Assembly: GCF_025994435.1 (NCBI RefSeq)
Contig: NZ_BAQK01000037.1
Location: 50,782 to 114,781, forward strand
Source of the DNA: Gluconacetobacter johannae
Lineage (GTDB): Bacteria > Pseudomonadota > Alphaproteobacteria > Acetobacterales > Acetobacteraceae
DNA: 64,000 nt
Direction: 5' to 3'
Positions 7,583-16,043 of the stretch are shown here, piece by piece; position 1 is the first letter of the stretch; each line of letters opens with the position of its first letter. Under the pieces are notes generated by a model. That model was not told where the DNA came from. It worked only from the letters and a program-made list of their open reading frames with translations, and did not search any database. Position numbers and translations under genes: made by a program.

Positions 7583-8986
7583 ATGACACTCTCTCTCCAT
7601 GAGGGCGACGCCGAGCTGAAGGATGTCGTCGCGGAAGTGTCGGACATCACGCGCCAGCAGGTCCATGCGATGATCGGGCAGTTGAGCCCCTTTCTGGTCG
7701 CGGCGTTCTACGATCATTTTTCCTCCCATCCCCAGGGGAAACGTTTCCTGGCGGATGCCGAAACGACAAACCGGCTGCGCGGCACCCTGGCCCGCTGGCT
7801 GGCGGACCTGTTTTCCGCCTCCCCGCAAAATCCCACCCATGTGATCGAGGCCCAGCGCCATATCGGCCGCTATCACGCCCGCGCGGCGATTCCGCTTCAT
7901 CTGGTCTCCGAAGGCATCTCGCTGATCCAGCGCAAGCTGATCCAGCAATTGGGCAAGGAAGAACTGCCGCACGACCAGCTCACCGATGCCGTCATCTATG
8001 TGGCGAATGCCCTGTCGGCGGCGCAGGGCGTGATCTCGCTGTCCTACTGGCGCCATCGGGAACGCGCGAGTTCGACCGACACGGCGTACCGGCTGTTCGC
8101 CATGAATCAGGACCTGCCGCGCGAGGGCGAGGCCCAGAAGGCCACCCTGATGGCCTGGAGCTACAATGTCCTGCGCTCGATCTATGTGATGAAGACGCCG
8201 GACGATCTCGCGGCGATGCGGCTCTCGCGTTCGGCATTCGGGCTGTGGGTGACATACAAGGTCGGCCTGCTGTTCGAGGGCACGGACATCGTGGCCCATC
8301 TGACCAACCTGATCGCGCGCGTGGACGAACAATTGCTGCCGGCGATTTCCGACGACATACAGGCAAGGCGGGACACCTCGGCCAGCCTGGCGGCCCTGCA
8401 TGTCGGCGTGACCGAGATCATGAACAGTCTCGAGGTCATGTTCCGCAACAGCCGCAGCAGCAGCGACGTCGAGGACCCGCTGACCCGCGCGATGAATCGC
8501 CGCTTCCTGCCGTCGATCATGGCCTACGAACTGCGTGTCGCCAGCCAGACCGGCCGTCCGCTGAGCGTGCTGTTCATCGACGTCGATCATTTCAAGCGCG
8601 TCAACGACACCCATGGACATGCCGCCGGCGATTCCGTGCTGCGGGCGGTGGCCCACACGCTGGAGGAAGCCGGCCGGTTGAGCGACATGCTCTTCCGCTA
8701 TGGCGGCGAGGAATTCCTGATGATCCTGGGCGACACCGACCAGCCGCAGATGATCCAGACCGCCGAGCGCCTGCGCCGGCTGATCGAGGAAACCCCCGTC
8801 AGCCTGCCCGACGGCAGCATCGCCCAGGTGACGGTGTCGATCGGCGGCGCCCTCTATTCCGGCCATCCCGACTATGAAAATCTGCTGAAGGCGGCCGACG
8901 TGGCCCTTTACCAGGCCAAGAGAAACGGACGGAACCGTGTCGAGGTCGCGGGCGTAGACCACAACGCAACCGTCCTGACGCCGTAG
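7583..8986 (+). CDS. dosC: Globin-coupled oxygen-sensing diguanylate cyclase (DosC-like)
   Basis: Heme-sensor enzyme that would make cyclic di-GMP from two GTP in response to oxygen. Length is 467 residues. Residues 1-160 form a globin-coupled sensor domain. His98 (in IGRYHAR) matches the proximal heme ligand and Tyr43 (AFYDHF) the distal Tyr of E. coli DosC, with the same numbering. A helical middle domain spans about 165-290. The C-terminal GGDEF domain has an intact GGEEF at 374-378 and an RLSD product-inhibition site at 365-368, exactly five residues before it. In acetic acid bacteria c-di-GMP activates cellulose synthase, a plausible but unproven output. The name follows the E. coli counterpart. 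Confidence 0.9.
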   Translation: MTLSLHEGDAELKDVVAEVSDITRQQVHAMIGQLSPFLVAAFYDHFSSHPQGKRFLADAETTNRLRGTLARWLADLFSASPQNPTHVIEAQRHIGRYHARAAIPLHLVSEGISLIQRKLIQQLGKEELPHDQLTDAVIYVANALSAAQGVISLSYWRHRERASSTDTAYRLFAMNQDLPREGEAQKATLMAWSYNVLRSIYVMKTPDDLAAMRLSRSAFGLWVTYKVGLLFEGTDIVAHLTNLIARVDEQLLPAISDDIQARRDTSASLAALHVGVTEIMNSLEVMFRNSRSSSDVEDPLTRAMNRRFLPSIMAYELRVASQTGRPLSVLFIDVDHFKRVNDTHGHAAGDSVLRAVAHTLEEAGRLSDMLFRYGGEEFLMILGDTDQPQMIQTAERLRRLIEETPVSLPDGSIAQVTVSIGGALYSGHPDYENLLKAADVALYQAKRNGRNRVEVAGVDHNATVLTP

Positions 8987-9036
8987 GCGGCCGGCCCCGG
9001 CCGGGACGATGGAGCCGCCATCGGACGGAGGCCGAC

Positions 9037-9885
9037 ATGCCCGACACCACGCACGCCGATCGCCTGTACTGGCCCGACGAACGGGTGACGAAAGCCGACC
9101 TTGCGGAGTATGGCCGCGCGGTCTGGCGCTGGATGGAACCCCATGTCATCGACCGCCCCCTGACGGTGCTGCGCTGCCCCGAGGGGGTGACGGGCGACTC
9201 GTTTTTCCAGCGCCATCCCTGGAAGGGCATGCGCCCGCATATCCATCCGGCCATCGACCCCGCCACGCCGGACCGCCCCCTGATCGCCATCCGCGACCTC
9301 GACGGGCTGGTGGACCTGATCCATTCGGCGGCCCTGGAAATTCATGTCTGGAACGCCCCCGTGGCGGATCTGGAGCATCCGGACCGGATCGTCATGGACC
9401 TCGACCCCGGCGACGACGTGGGCTGGACCGCCATATGCGACGCGGCGATCGAAATCCGCGACCGGTTGGAGCGCGCCGGCCTGGCGGCATTCGTCAAGAC
9501 ATCGGGCGGCCGGGGGCTGCATGTGGTGACGCCGCTTCGCCCCCAGGCGGACTGGACTGCCGTGCGGGCATTCGCGCATGCGCTGGCCGACGCGATGGCC
9601 CATGACGATCCCAGGCGGTATGTCTCGACCATCAGCAAGGCCAGGCGACACGGCAGGATCCTGATCGATTATCTGCGAAACCAGCGCACGGCGACCGCCG
9701 TCGCCCCCTATTCGCCCCGCGCGCGGCCCGGCGCAAAGGTGTCCATGCCGCTGTCATGGCCGGACCTGGCGGCCGGCGCCGCCCCCGGCGATTTCACCAT
9801 CATGAATACCCCAGCCCGGCTGACGCGGCGGGCATCCGACCCCTGGGCCGGCTTTCACGCGGCGTCGCGCGCCCTGCCGGGCTGA
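9037..9885 (+). CDS. ligD-pol: Stand-alone LigD polymerase/primase domain protein
   Basis: Homologue of only the polymerase module of LigD (archaeo-eukaryotic primase fold), 282 residues. That module adds nucleotides at double-strand break ends during non-homologous end joining. Motifs: DRLYWPDERVTKADL near the N terminus, RPLTVLRCPEG, the catalytic Asp pair at 121 and 123 in VMDLDPGDD, TSGGRGLHVV, and the third Asp in RILIDYLRNQ. Ligase and phosphoesterase modules are absent. The ATG at 9037 has CGGAGG upstream. It lies 50 nt behind the cyclase gene and its 3' end overlaps the convergent protease gene by 31 nt. A full-length LigD is encoded at 43637. Confidence 0.9.
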   Translation: MPDTTHADRLYWPDERVTKADLAEYGRAVWRWMEPHVIDRPLTVLRCPEGVTGDSFFQRHPWKGMRPHIHPAIDPATPDRPLIAIRDLDGLVDLIHSAALEIHVWNAPVADLEHPDRIVMDLDPGDDVGWTAICDAAIEIRDRLERAGLAAFVKTSGGRGLHVVTPLRPQADWTAVRAFAHALADAMAHDDPRRYVSTISKARRHGRILIDYLRNQRTATAVAPYSPRARPGAKVSMPLSWPDLAAGAAPGDFTIMNTPARLTRRASDPWAGFHAASRALPG

Positions 9886-10982
9886 CGCCCTGCGCCGGCG
9901 GCGGCCCGGGACGGGCGGACGCCGTGGGTCAGCATGACCTCGCCGATCGTCTCCGACGTGACCAGGCCCACCAGTTGGTCGGTCGCGTCGGTCACTGCAA
10001 CCGCCGGCAGACTGCCGTCCTGCAACAGGCGCAAGGCGTCGCCCAGGGGCTGGTAGGGATGGATGGCGGGAATGCCCGGCGTCATCAGGTCGGCCACGAC
10101 GGCGCTGGCATCACCCGCCTGCGCCCGCTGGACCAGCGCTGCCTGGGTCAGGACCCCATGCAGCCGTCCCGTCCCGTCGACGACGGGAAAGACACGCTGG
10201 GCCGTGCGGATCAGCGCCCGTACCGCGTCGTCCAGGCTGGCGTCCAGCGGCAGGGTCTCGAATCGTGTCATCATCGAGTCCCCCACGATCATCCCCTGCG
10301 CCACCTGGCGAAGCTGGACGGTATGGGCCTCGGCGGCGGCGCCCAGATAGACGAACAGGGCGATGAACAGCAGGATCGGGTTGGCGATCAGCCCCAGGAA
10401 CCCCAGCAGGAAGGCAAACCCCTGCCCCACCGACGCCGCGATCTGGGTCGCCCGAACAAACCCCATGCGATAGCCCAGCAGCGCCCGCAACGCGCGCCCC
10501 CCGTCCATGGGAAAGGCCGGGATCAGGTTGAACAGCAGCAGGAACAGATTGACCGACGCCAGCCGGGCCGCCATGCCGCCCAGCGAACCAGCGGTATCGA
10601 CGGCCTGCAGGCTCGGGCGCGTCCCGGTCGCGGCGAACAGCACCATCGCGATGACCAGGGTCACCGCCGGCCCTGCCAGGGCGATGACCAGTTCCTGGCC
10701 CGGCTGTTCGGGAATGCGCGACAGGCGCGCGACACCGCCGATGGGCAGCAGGGTGATGTCCGGCGTCGTCACGCCAAAGCGCCGCGCGGCCAGCACATGG
10801 CCGAATTCGTGCAGGACGATGCAGACGAACACCAGCAGCACGAACAACACGCCCCGCCCGGCCGCCGGCAGGCCGCCCTGCCCGGCATCAATGACGGCGA
10901 TCCACAGCAGCAGCAGCAGGAACGTCACATGCACGCGCACCTCCGTGCCGTACACGCGACCCAACGGGATTGACCACGTCAT
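9855..10982 (-). CDS. Membrane-embedded site-2 protease (M50) with CBS domains
   Basis: Intramembrane zinc metalloprotease of 375 residues. The zinc motif HEFGH is at 58-62 inside a membrane segment, and the second motif FPMDGGRALRALLG lies near residue 175. Six or so hydrophobic segments fill residues 1-230. Two CBS modules follow (about 238-355; MTRFETLPLDASL, then MTPGIPAIHPYQPLGDALRL), which in related proteins bind adenine nucleotides and tune activity. Substrates are unknown; candidates would be membrane-tethered anti-sigma factors. The ATG at 10982 is clear. The last 31 nt overlap the convergent LigD-polymerase gene. Confidence 0.92.
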   Translation of the reverse strand: MTWSIPLGRVYGTEVRVHVTFLLLLLWIAVIDAGQGGLPAAGRGVLFVLLVFVCIVLHEFGHVLAARRFGVTTPDITLLPIGGVARLSRIPEQPGQELVIALAGPAVTLVIAMVLFAATGTRPSLQAVDTAGSLGGMAARLASVNLFLLLFNLIPAFPMDGGRALRALLGYRMGFVRATQIAASVGQGFAFLLGFLGLIANPILLFIALFVYLGAAAEAHTVQLRQVAQGMIVGDSMMTRFETLPLDASLDDAVRALIRTAQRVFPVVDGTGRLHGVLTQAALVQRAQAGDASAVVADLMTPGIPAIHPYQPLGDALRLLQDGSLPAVAVTDATDQLVGLVTSETIGEVMLTHGVRPSRAAAGAGRQPGRARDAA

Positions 10983-11075
10983 GCTGCCCTCCGCCGGGGT
11001 ATCGCCCCGCTGGCATGCCGCCCGGCATGGGGCGGCATCGCGCCAACGCGCCGCGATGCTTCGGGTTCGCCTTGG

Positions 11076-12188
11076 TCAGGCGGGCCGGTGGCGCGCCAGC
11101 AGCCTCAGGCGGCTTTCGAACTCGCCCCGATCGACATAGCATCCGTGCAGGTGGCGAAAGCCGGTGTTAGGATGGAAGCGCCCGCGCCCGTGCAGGGTCC
11201 GCCGATTGTCGAACGCCACCATGTCCCCCGGCGCCAGCCTCAGCGACAGCACGAAGCGGTCCTGCCGCGTGCGCGTCATGAAGGCGCGATAGGCCCGGTA
11301 ATAGTCCGCCATGAGCTGTGCCGGCATGTCGAAGGTGCCGGCGATATGCGCGTTATAGCGGATTTCACGGATCCCCCCCGCGTCGTCCGGCGTCAGGACC
11401 GGCCGATGGACGGCGATATCGGCCTCGGCATCGTGAAAGCGAAACGGGATCGGCACGGTGCACAGCAACCGGAAGGCCTCCGGATCCGCCGCACGCAGAT
11501 CCTCGGCGATGGCGATCCCGTCGGCGAACATCGACTCGCCGCCCTCCGCCGCATTGGCCAGGCAATGCAGGAACTGGAAGCCGGGCGGAATTTCCTGGTT
11601 GGGCAGGTCGGTATGCAGCGGCAGATGCTCGGCCGTGTAGGCCAGGTTGTTCGGGTCGGGGCGGCTGACGACCTCGAACGTGATGCCGAAATTCGTCCGG
11701 CGCAGAAACCCGATGCGCTCGGCCAGGGCGCTGCCGGCCCCGACTTCGTCCGCCACGCCGCCGACGATCGCCAGCCCCGACCGGGCGAGGTCGGCCATCC
11801 ACGCCGCCAGCGCCCCGTCATCGGACAGGATCGCGGCCGCATCGTGACGCGGAATCCGGAAATCCCCCTTCCAGGGCACGCGCGGAATGTCCGCCGGATC
11901 GGCCGGGCGCGTGCCCGGCCGATGCCGGGCCAGCCAGTCGAGCGGGAAGCGGCTGACGTGCTCCTCCCCCGCCCAGGTGACGACCAGCAGCCCGTCGGCG
12001 AGGGCGACATGGCGTGGACGCGGATCGGGCGGAATGGACAGCAGGTCGAACATCCTCTCCCGCGTCTGGGGATGCAGGACGGAGGGGCAGTTATCGCGCA
12101 GCCAGACATAGGGGCAGGTGGAAACGCTGCCGTCGGGCCAGCGCAGCGCAAGCGCGTCGGCCCCCACGGTGAAGACGAAGGATGACAT
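11076..12188 (-). CDS. 2-oxoglutarate dioxygenase, gamma-butyrobetaine hydroxylase-like
   Basis: Fe(II)/2-oxoglutarate oxygenase of 370 residues in the TauD/gamma-butyrobetaine hydroxylase family. The iron triad is visible as His192 and Asp194 (PLHTDLPNQ) plus His333 (RRTLHGRGRF); Arg345 (GFRHLHG) fits the 2-oxoglutarate contact. The N-terminal small domain of the family is present (YVWLRDNCPSVLHP, residues 28-40), but only one of the usual clustered zinc-binding Cys residues remains, so the zinc site looks degenerate. Gamma-butyrobetaine to carnitine is the family reaction. Position beside a permease, creatinase and ureohydrolase leaves open a different quaternary-amine or guanidino substrate. 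Confidence 0.85.
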   Translation of the reverse strand: MSSFVFTVGADALALRWPDGSVSTCPYVWLRDNCPSVLHPQTRERMFDLLSIPPDPRPRHVALADGLLVVTWAGEEHVSRFPLDWLARHRPGTRPADPADIPRVPWKGDFRIPRHDAAAILSDDGALAAWMADLARSGLAIVGGVADEVGAGSALAERIGFLRRTNFGITFEVVSRPDPNNLAYTAEHLPLHTDLPNQEIPPGFQFLHCLANAAEGGESMFADGIAIAEDLRAADPEAFRLLCTVPIPFRFHDAEADIAVHRPVLTPDDAGGIREIRYNAHIAGTFDMPAQLMADYYRAYRAFMTRTRQDRFVLSLRLAPGDMVAFDNRRTLHGRGRFHPNTGFRHLHGCYVDRGEFESRLRLLARHRPA

Positions 12189-12421
12189 GACGGAATGTCC
12201 GTTCGGAATGGTGTGGCGGTACGGAAGGAAGGATGACGACCCTACCGGCCCGGCGGCGGCCACCACGCCATGGGCTTGCGCCCGCCCACCTGCCGCATGC
12301 GCCCCATCCAGACCTTGCGTGCGACACGGAATGCCATGCCTTCGACGATAAGCAGCAACGCACCGTCCCCGCAAGGTTTTCCAGATCGGGCCACCGCTTT
12401 TTCCGGCACAGGGAGCGCCCG

Positions 12422-13729
12422 TCAGCGTACGGCGGCGAACCGCCGGCTGAGCAACGTGCAGACCAGCGCCACCGCCGCCACGCTCACCAGCCAGCCCCCC
12501 GGCACGACCTGCGAACCCGTGACATGCATGATCCACGTCATCACGAACGGCGCGGTGCCCCCTAGCGCCGCATTGGCGATGTTGAAGACCAGGGCGAAGC
12601 CGCTATAGCGCGCATGACCGGGAAACAGTTCGGTCAGGAAGCCCGGCAGCGTGCCGTCATTGATCGCCAGCATGCCGCCGAACGCCAGTTCGATGGCGAC
12701 GACGCCCAGGAAGCTGCTGTGCCCCAGCAACCAGAGCAGCGGTATGGTCAGCACCACGAACAGAAGCGACGCCACCAGCAGCATCGGCCGTCGTCCGATC
12801 CGGTCGGACAGGACGCCCATGGCGAAGACCGTCGGAATGAAGGCCGCCAGCAGCACCGTCTGGACCACCGTCGCCACATGGCTGGACAACACGCCGGCCG
12901 TCGAGATGAAGACCGGCATGAAATTCAGGATGAAATAGAAGCCGATCGCATCCAGCGCGGAAATCCCCAGGCCCAGCAGCAGTTGCGGCCGGTAGTCGCG
13001 CAGCAGGACCAGGATCGGCGCGTCCTGGCGCTCGGCCTCGGCAACGCTGTGCAGCGTTTCGTCCAGCCGGGCGCGGAACAGCCAGCCGATCAGCCCGAGC
13101 GGCGCGCCGAACAGGAACGGGATGCGCCAGCCCCAGTCCTGCATCTGCGCGTCCGTCAGCCCGCCCGACAGCGCCGCGACCATCAGCGCCCCGGCCAGCA
13201 GGCCCAGCGCCTCGCTGGCCGGCACCAGCGCGGTGGCAAAGCCCCGCCGCCCCGGCGGCGCGTGCTCCATCAGGATGGTCGATGCGCCGGCATACTCGCC
13301 CGAGGACGAAAACCCCTGCGTCATCCGCAACAGCAGCAACGCGATGGGCGCCGCCATCCCGATGCGCGCATAACCGGGCACCAGCGCGATCAGGACCGTC
13401 GCCACCGACATGGTGCCGATCGACAGGCTCAGGGCGACACGCCGGCCCAGCCGGTCGCCCACATGCCCCCACAGCACGCCGCCGACCGGCCGCAGCACGA
13501 AGGACAGCGCGAAGACGGCATAGGCCGCCATCAGCCCGGCGTGCCCGTCGGCGGAGGGGAAGAACACCCGGGCGATCGTCTCGGCCAGATAGCCGTACGA
13601 GGCGTAATCGAACCATTCGATGAAGGTGCCGATGGAACAGCCGACGGCCACCGCCCCGAACGGCGCGGACCGTGCCGCGGGATCCTGCCCGGAAACCGCA
13701 TCGCGCGGATCGGCGGCCGTCGCCGTCAT
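12422..13729 (-). CDS. MFS permease of the metabolite:H+ symporter type (ProP/ShiA-like)
   Basis: Inner-membrane transporter of 435 residues with twelve predicted membrane segments. The N terminus after TM1 reads GTFIEWFDYASYGYLAETIA, typical of the metabolite:proton symporter branch (ProP, KgtP, ShiA), followed by the loop motif GHVGDRLGRRVAL and later GVLSDRIGRRPML. Such proteins import carboxylates, betaines or similar compounds. The ATG at 13729 overlaps the creatinase stop as ATGA, so it is translationally coupled to that enzyme and very probably imports its substrate or a precursor (inference). The dioxygenase gene follows 233 nt downstream on the same strand. Confidence 0.9.
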   Translation of the reverse strand: MTATAADPRDAVSGQDPAARSAPFGAVAVGCSIGTFIEWFDYASYGYLAETIARVFFPSADGHAGLMAAYAVFALSFVLRPVGGVLWGHVGDRLGRRVALSLSIGTMSVATVLIALVPGYARIGMAAPIALLLLRMTQGFSSSGEYAGASTILMEHAPPGRRGFATALVPASEALGLLAGALMVAALSGGLTDAQMQDWGWRIPFLFGAPLGLIGWLFRARLDETLHSVAEAERQDAPILVLLRDYRPQLLLGLGISALDAIGFYFILNFMPVFISTAGVLSSHVATVVQTVLLAAFIPTVFAMGVLSDRIGRRPMLLVASLLFVVLTIPLLWLLGHSSFLGVVAIELAFGGMLAINDGTLPGFLTELFPGHARYSGFALVFNIANAALGGTAPFVMTWIMHVTGSQVVPGGWLVSVAAVALVCTLLSRRFAAVR

Positions 13730-14952
13730 CGGCCGACGATCATGTGTTCGGGGCCGTAGGGGAAGTTGGTGATGTTCTCGGCTCCGGTTTCGGTAATGAT
13801 GAAGATGTCGTGTTCGCGGTAGCCGCCGGCGCCGGGATGACCTTCGGGGATCATAATCATGGGTTCCATGGACACGACCATTCCGGGTTCCAGCACCGTG
13901 TGCACATCCTCGCGCAGTTCCACAGCCGCTTCGCGACCGTAATAATGTGACAGCACGCCGAAGGAATGGCCATAGCCAAACGAACGGAAGCGCAATAACT
14001 GCCAGGACCGATAGATTTCGTTCAGTTCGATGGCGATCTCGGCGCAGGTACGGCCCGGACCGATCAGCGCGCTGCCGGCCCGCATGACGGCGCAGTTCTT
14101 TTCCCACAAGTCCAGATGTGCATCCGATGCATGCCCGCAGAACAGCGTGCGTTCCAGTGCCGTGTAATAGCCATGGATCATCGGGAAGCAGTTCAGCGAA
14201 AGAATGTCGCCAGCCCGCACCACGCGGTTGGTCACCGGATTATGGGCGCCGTCGGTATTGATGCCGGATTGGAACCACGTCCAGCTGTCGCGCAGTTCCA
14301 CATCAGGAAAGGTGGCGGCGATATCGCGGATCATCGCGTCGGTGCCGGCAATGGCGACCTCATGTTCCGCGGCCCCCGCCCGCACGGCGTCCATCACCGC
14401 GCGGCCGCCCACATTGGCGATGCGCGCGCCATGACGGATCAGGGCGTGTTCCTCGACGGACTTGATGGTGCGAATCCACATCGTCGCTCCGGCGACGTCG
14501 ACGAAGGTTACGTCGGGAAACGCGGTCTCGAGCAGGCGCAGCAGTTCCAGCGAAACATGATCGAATTCGACCCCCACCCGCCGCGCGCCCTTGAGCAGGC
14601 CGCCGACCGCGACGAAGAAATTGTCCCGCCGCCAGTCGGTATAGGTGACGTTGTCGGTCGACCCGCGACGCCAGGGCTGGCCGCCGTCGATCGCCGCCGT
14701 CACCGTCGTCGCGCGGTCGGGCGTGACCACCAGCCCGTAGCGCCGGCCGAACGCGCACGGCAGGAAGCCCGAGAAATAACAGATATTATGGTAGGAGGTG
14801 AACAGGCAGGCATCGATCCCATCGGCATCCGCCCGTCCCTCCATGTGCCCGCGCAGCATCGTCAGCCGACGTGCCATTTCCTGCGCCGAAAACGGCGACC
14901 AGGCGGCTTCGCCGTTATGCCATTGTGTGACCTGCACCATGTCGTCACTCAT
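13726..14952 (-). CDS. Creatinase (creatine amidinohydrolase)
   Basis: Pita-bread-fold (M24-like) hydrolase of 408 residues that closely matches Pseudomonas creatinase from memory of the sequence: FTSYHNICYFSGF, IDGGQPWRR, SWTWFQSGINTDGAHNPVT and FGYGHSFGVLSHYYGREA all align. His237 in DGAHNP corresponds to the catalytic His232. Creatinase splits creatine into sarcosine and urea without a metal, unlike the related aminopeptidases. The ATG at 14952 is the natural family start. It is the first gene of a minus-strand unit with the MFS permease, and it diverges from a LysR gene whose intergenic region holds a T-N11-A palindrome. Confidence 0.9.
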   Translation of the reverse strand: MSDDMVQVTQWHNGEAAWSPFSAQEMARRLTMLRGHMEGRADADGIDACLFTSYHNICYFSGFLPCAFGRRYGLVVTPDRATTVTAAIDGGQPWRRGSTDNVTYTDWRRDNFFVAVGGLLKGARRVGVEFDHVSLELLRLLETAFPDVTFVDVAGATMWIRTIKSVEEHALIRHGARIANVGGRAVMDAVRAGAAEHEVAIAGTDAMIRDIAATFPDVELRDSWTWFQSGINTDGAHNPVTNRVVRAGDILSLNCFPMIHGYYTALERTLFCGHASDAHLDLWEKNCAVMRAGSALIGPGRTCAEIAIELNEIYRSWQLLRFRSFGYGHSFGVLSHYYGREAAVELREDVHTVLEPGMVVSMEPMIMIPEGHPGAGGYREHDIFIITETGAENITNFPYGPEHMIVGR

Positions 14953-15029
14953 GTCTGCCTCCCGCGTTGCGACGCGGCGAACCTTACGGAGCCGTGACGA
15001 TGCGCGGAAATCAGGATTGCTGATGGCCC

Positions 15030-15044
15030 ATAACGATCCGCTAT
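15030..15044. promoter_or_regulatory. Candidate LysR-type operator (T-N11-A palindrome)
   Basis: ATAACGATCCGCTAT is an imperfect palindrome with the T-N11-A core expected for LysR-type regulators. It lies 44 nt before the start of the LysR gene and 78 nt from the divergent creatinase start, the usual place for an autoregulating LysR protein that also controls its divergent target. Confidence 0.4.
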
Positions 15045-15087
15045 GCTGCGATTGCAGGCGCGATGGCGGCGGGCCTACAGTCCGCCC

Positions 15088-15936
15088 ATGCGGACCATTC
15101 CCACAGATCTGCTGCGCGCGCTGGTGACCGTCGTGGATCTGGGCGGCTACACCCGCGCGGGCGAACGGCTGGGCCGCACGCAGCCCGCAGTCAGCCTGCA
15201 GATCCGCCGCCTGCAGGACCTGCTGGGCGTGGCGCTGCTGGAACGCGACGGAGCCACCCCCCGCCTGACCGAAGCCGGGGAAATCTGCCTTGGCTATGCG
15301 CGGCGCATCCTGGCGCTGCATGACGACATGCTGCACCGCCTGGTCGCACACGGCGCGGGCGCGCGAATCCGCATCGGGTTTCCCACCGACTTCGCCGATC
15401 ATTTCCTGCCACATGTGCTGACCGGGCTTCAGGACGGGCACGACCTGCCCGGCCATGTCGAGGTCGTGTCCGACCTGTCGGTCAATCTGCTGCGCGACGT
15501 GCGGGCGGGCAGCCTGGACATCGCCCTGGCGATGACGCCGTCGCACCTGCCGGACGGTGCCATGGCGAGCTGGCGCGAAGCCGTGATGTGGGTCGGCGCC
15601 GGACCTGCCCCCGTGACGACGGGCGGCGTCGTCATGCTGGTCGCCTACCCCGAAGGCTGCCTGTATCGCCGCACCATGCTGGCGCTTCTGCAGCAGGCCG
15701 GCCGGATGTGCGACGTGGTCTATACGACCGGCAGCCTCAGCGGCCTGGCCGCCGCCGTCCGGGCCGGAATGGGGGTCAGCGCGCTGTCCCGCCGCCTGGC
15801 GCCCGCCGGGCTGTCGGAAATCCGGGACCTGCCGGAACTGCCGGACATGACGGCAGGCCTCTATCTGGGCCCCCGCGCGCAGGGCACGCGCATCCGCGCC
15901 CTTGCCGCGCGCCTGGCGGACGCACTGCGGCCCTGA
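15088..15936 (+). CDS. LysR-family transcriptional regulator (creatinase side)
   Basis: DNA-binding regulator of 282 residues. The N-terminal winged helix-turn-helix reads LVTVVDLGGYTRAGERLGRT, then QPAVSLQIRRLQDLLG, and the rest is a periplasmic-binding-protein-like effector domain. Start at the ATG at 15088 (MRTIPTDLLRAL), the usual LysR spacing to the helix-turn-helix. It is divergent from the creatinase-permease unit and 107 nt upstream of the ureohydrolase on its own strand, so it is the likely activator of one or both. The effector is unknown; creatine or another guanidino compound is a reasonable guess. Confidence 0.9.
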   Translation: MRTIPTDLLRALVTVVDLGGYTRAGERLGRTQPAVSLQIRRLQDLLGVALLERDGATPRLTEAGEICLGYARRILALHDDMLHRLVAHGAGARIRIGFPTDFADHFLPHVLTGLQDGHDLPGHVEVVSDLSVNLLRDVRAGSLDIALAMTPSHLPDGAMASWREAVMWVGAGPAPVTTGGVVMLVAYPEGCLYRRTMLALLQQAGRMCDVVYTTGSLSGLAAAVRAGMGVSALSRRLAPAGLSEIRDLPELPDMTAGLYLGPRAQGTRIRALAARLADALRP

Positions 15937-16043
15937 CGGCCGGTGCGTAGCGCGCGGGGACCCGCCTCTTGCCGGGGATGGTCCGGCCTGCCACTGTTCC
16001 CATACCAAATCGACCCGGCGGGTCACCCAGGAAAGATCGCACG

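Noticed and set aside
7423..7650. 75-codon minus-strand frame at the start of the diguanylate cyclase
   Set aside because: Overlaps the clear cyclase start on the other strand; no ribosome site or family match.
13726..14952. Xaa-Pro aminopeptidase as identity of the M24-like gene
   Set aside because: The sequence follows creatinase along its length and carries the creatinase active-site His context rather than the aminopeptidase metal ligands.
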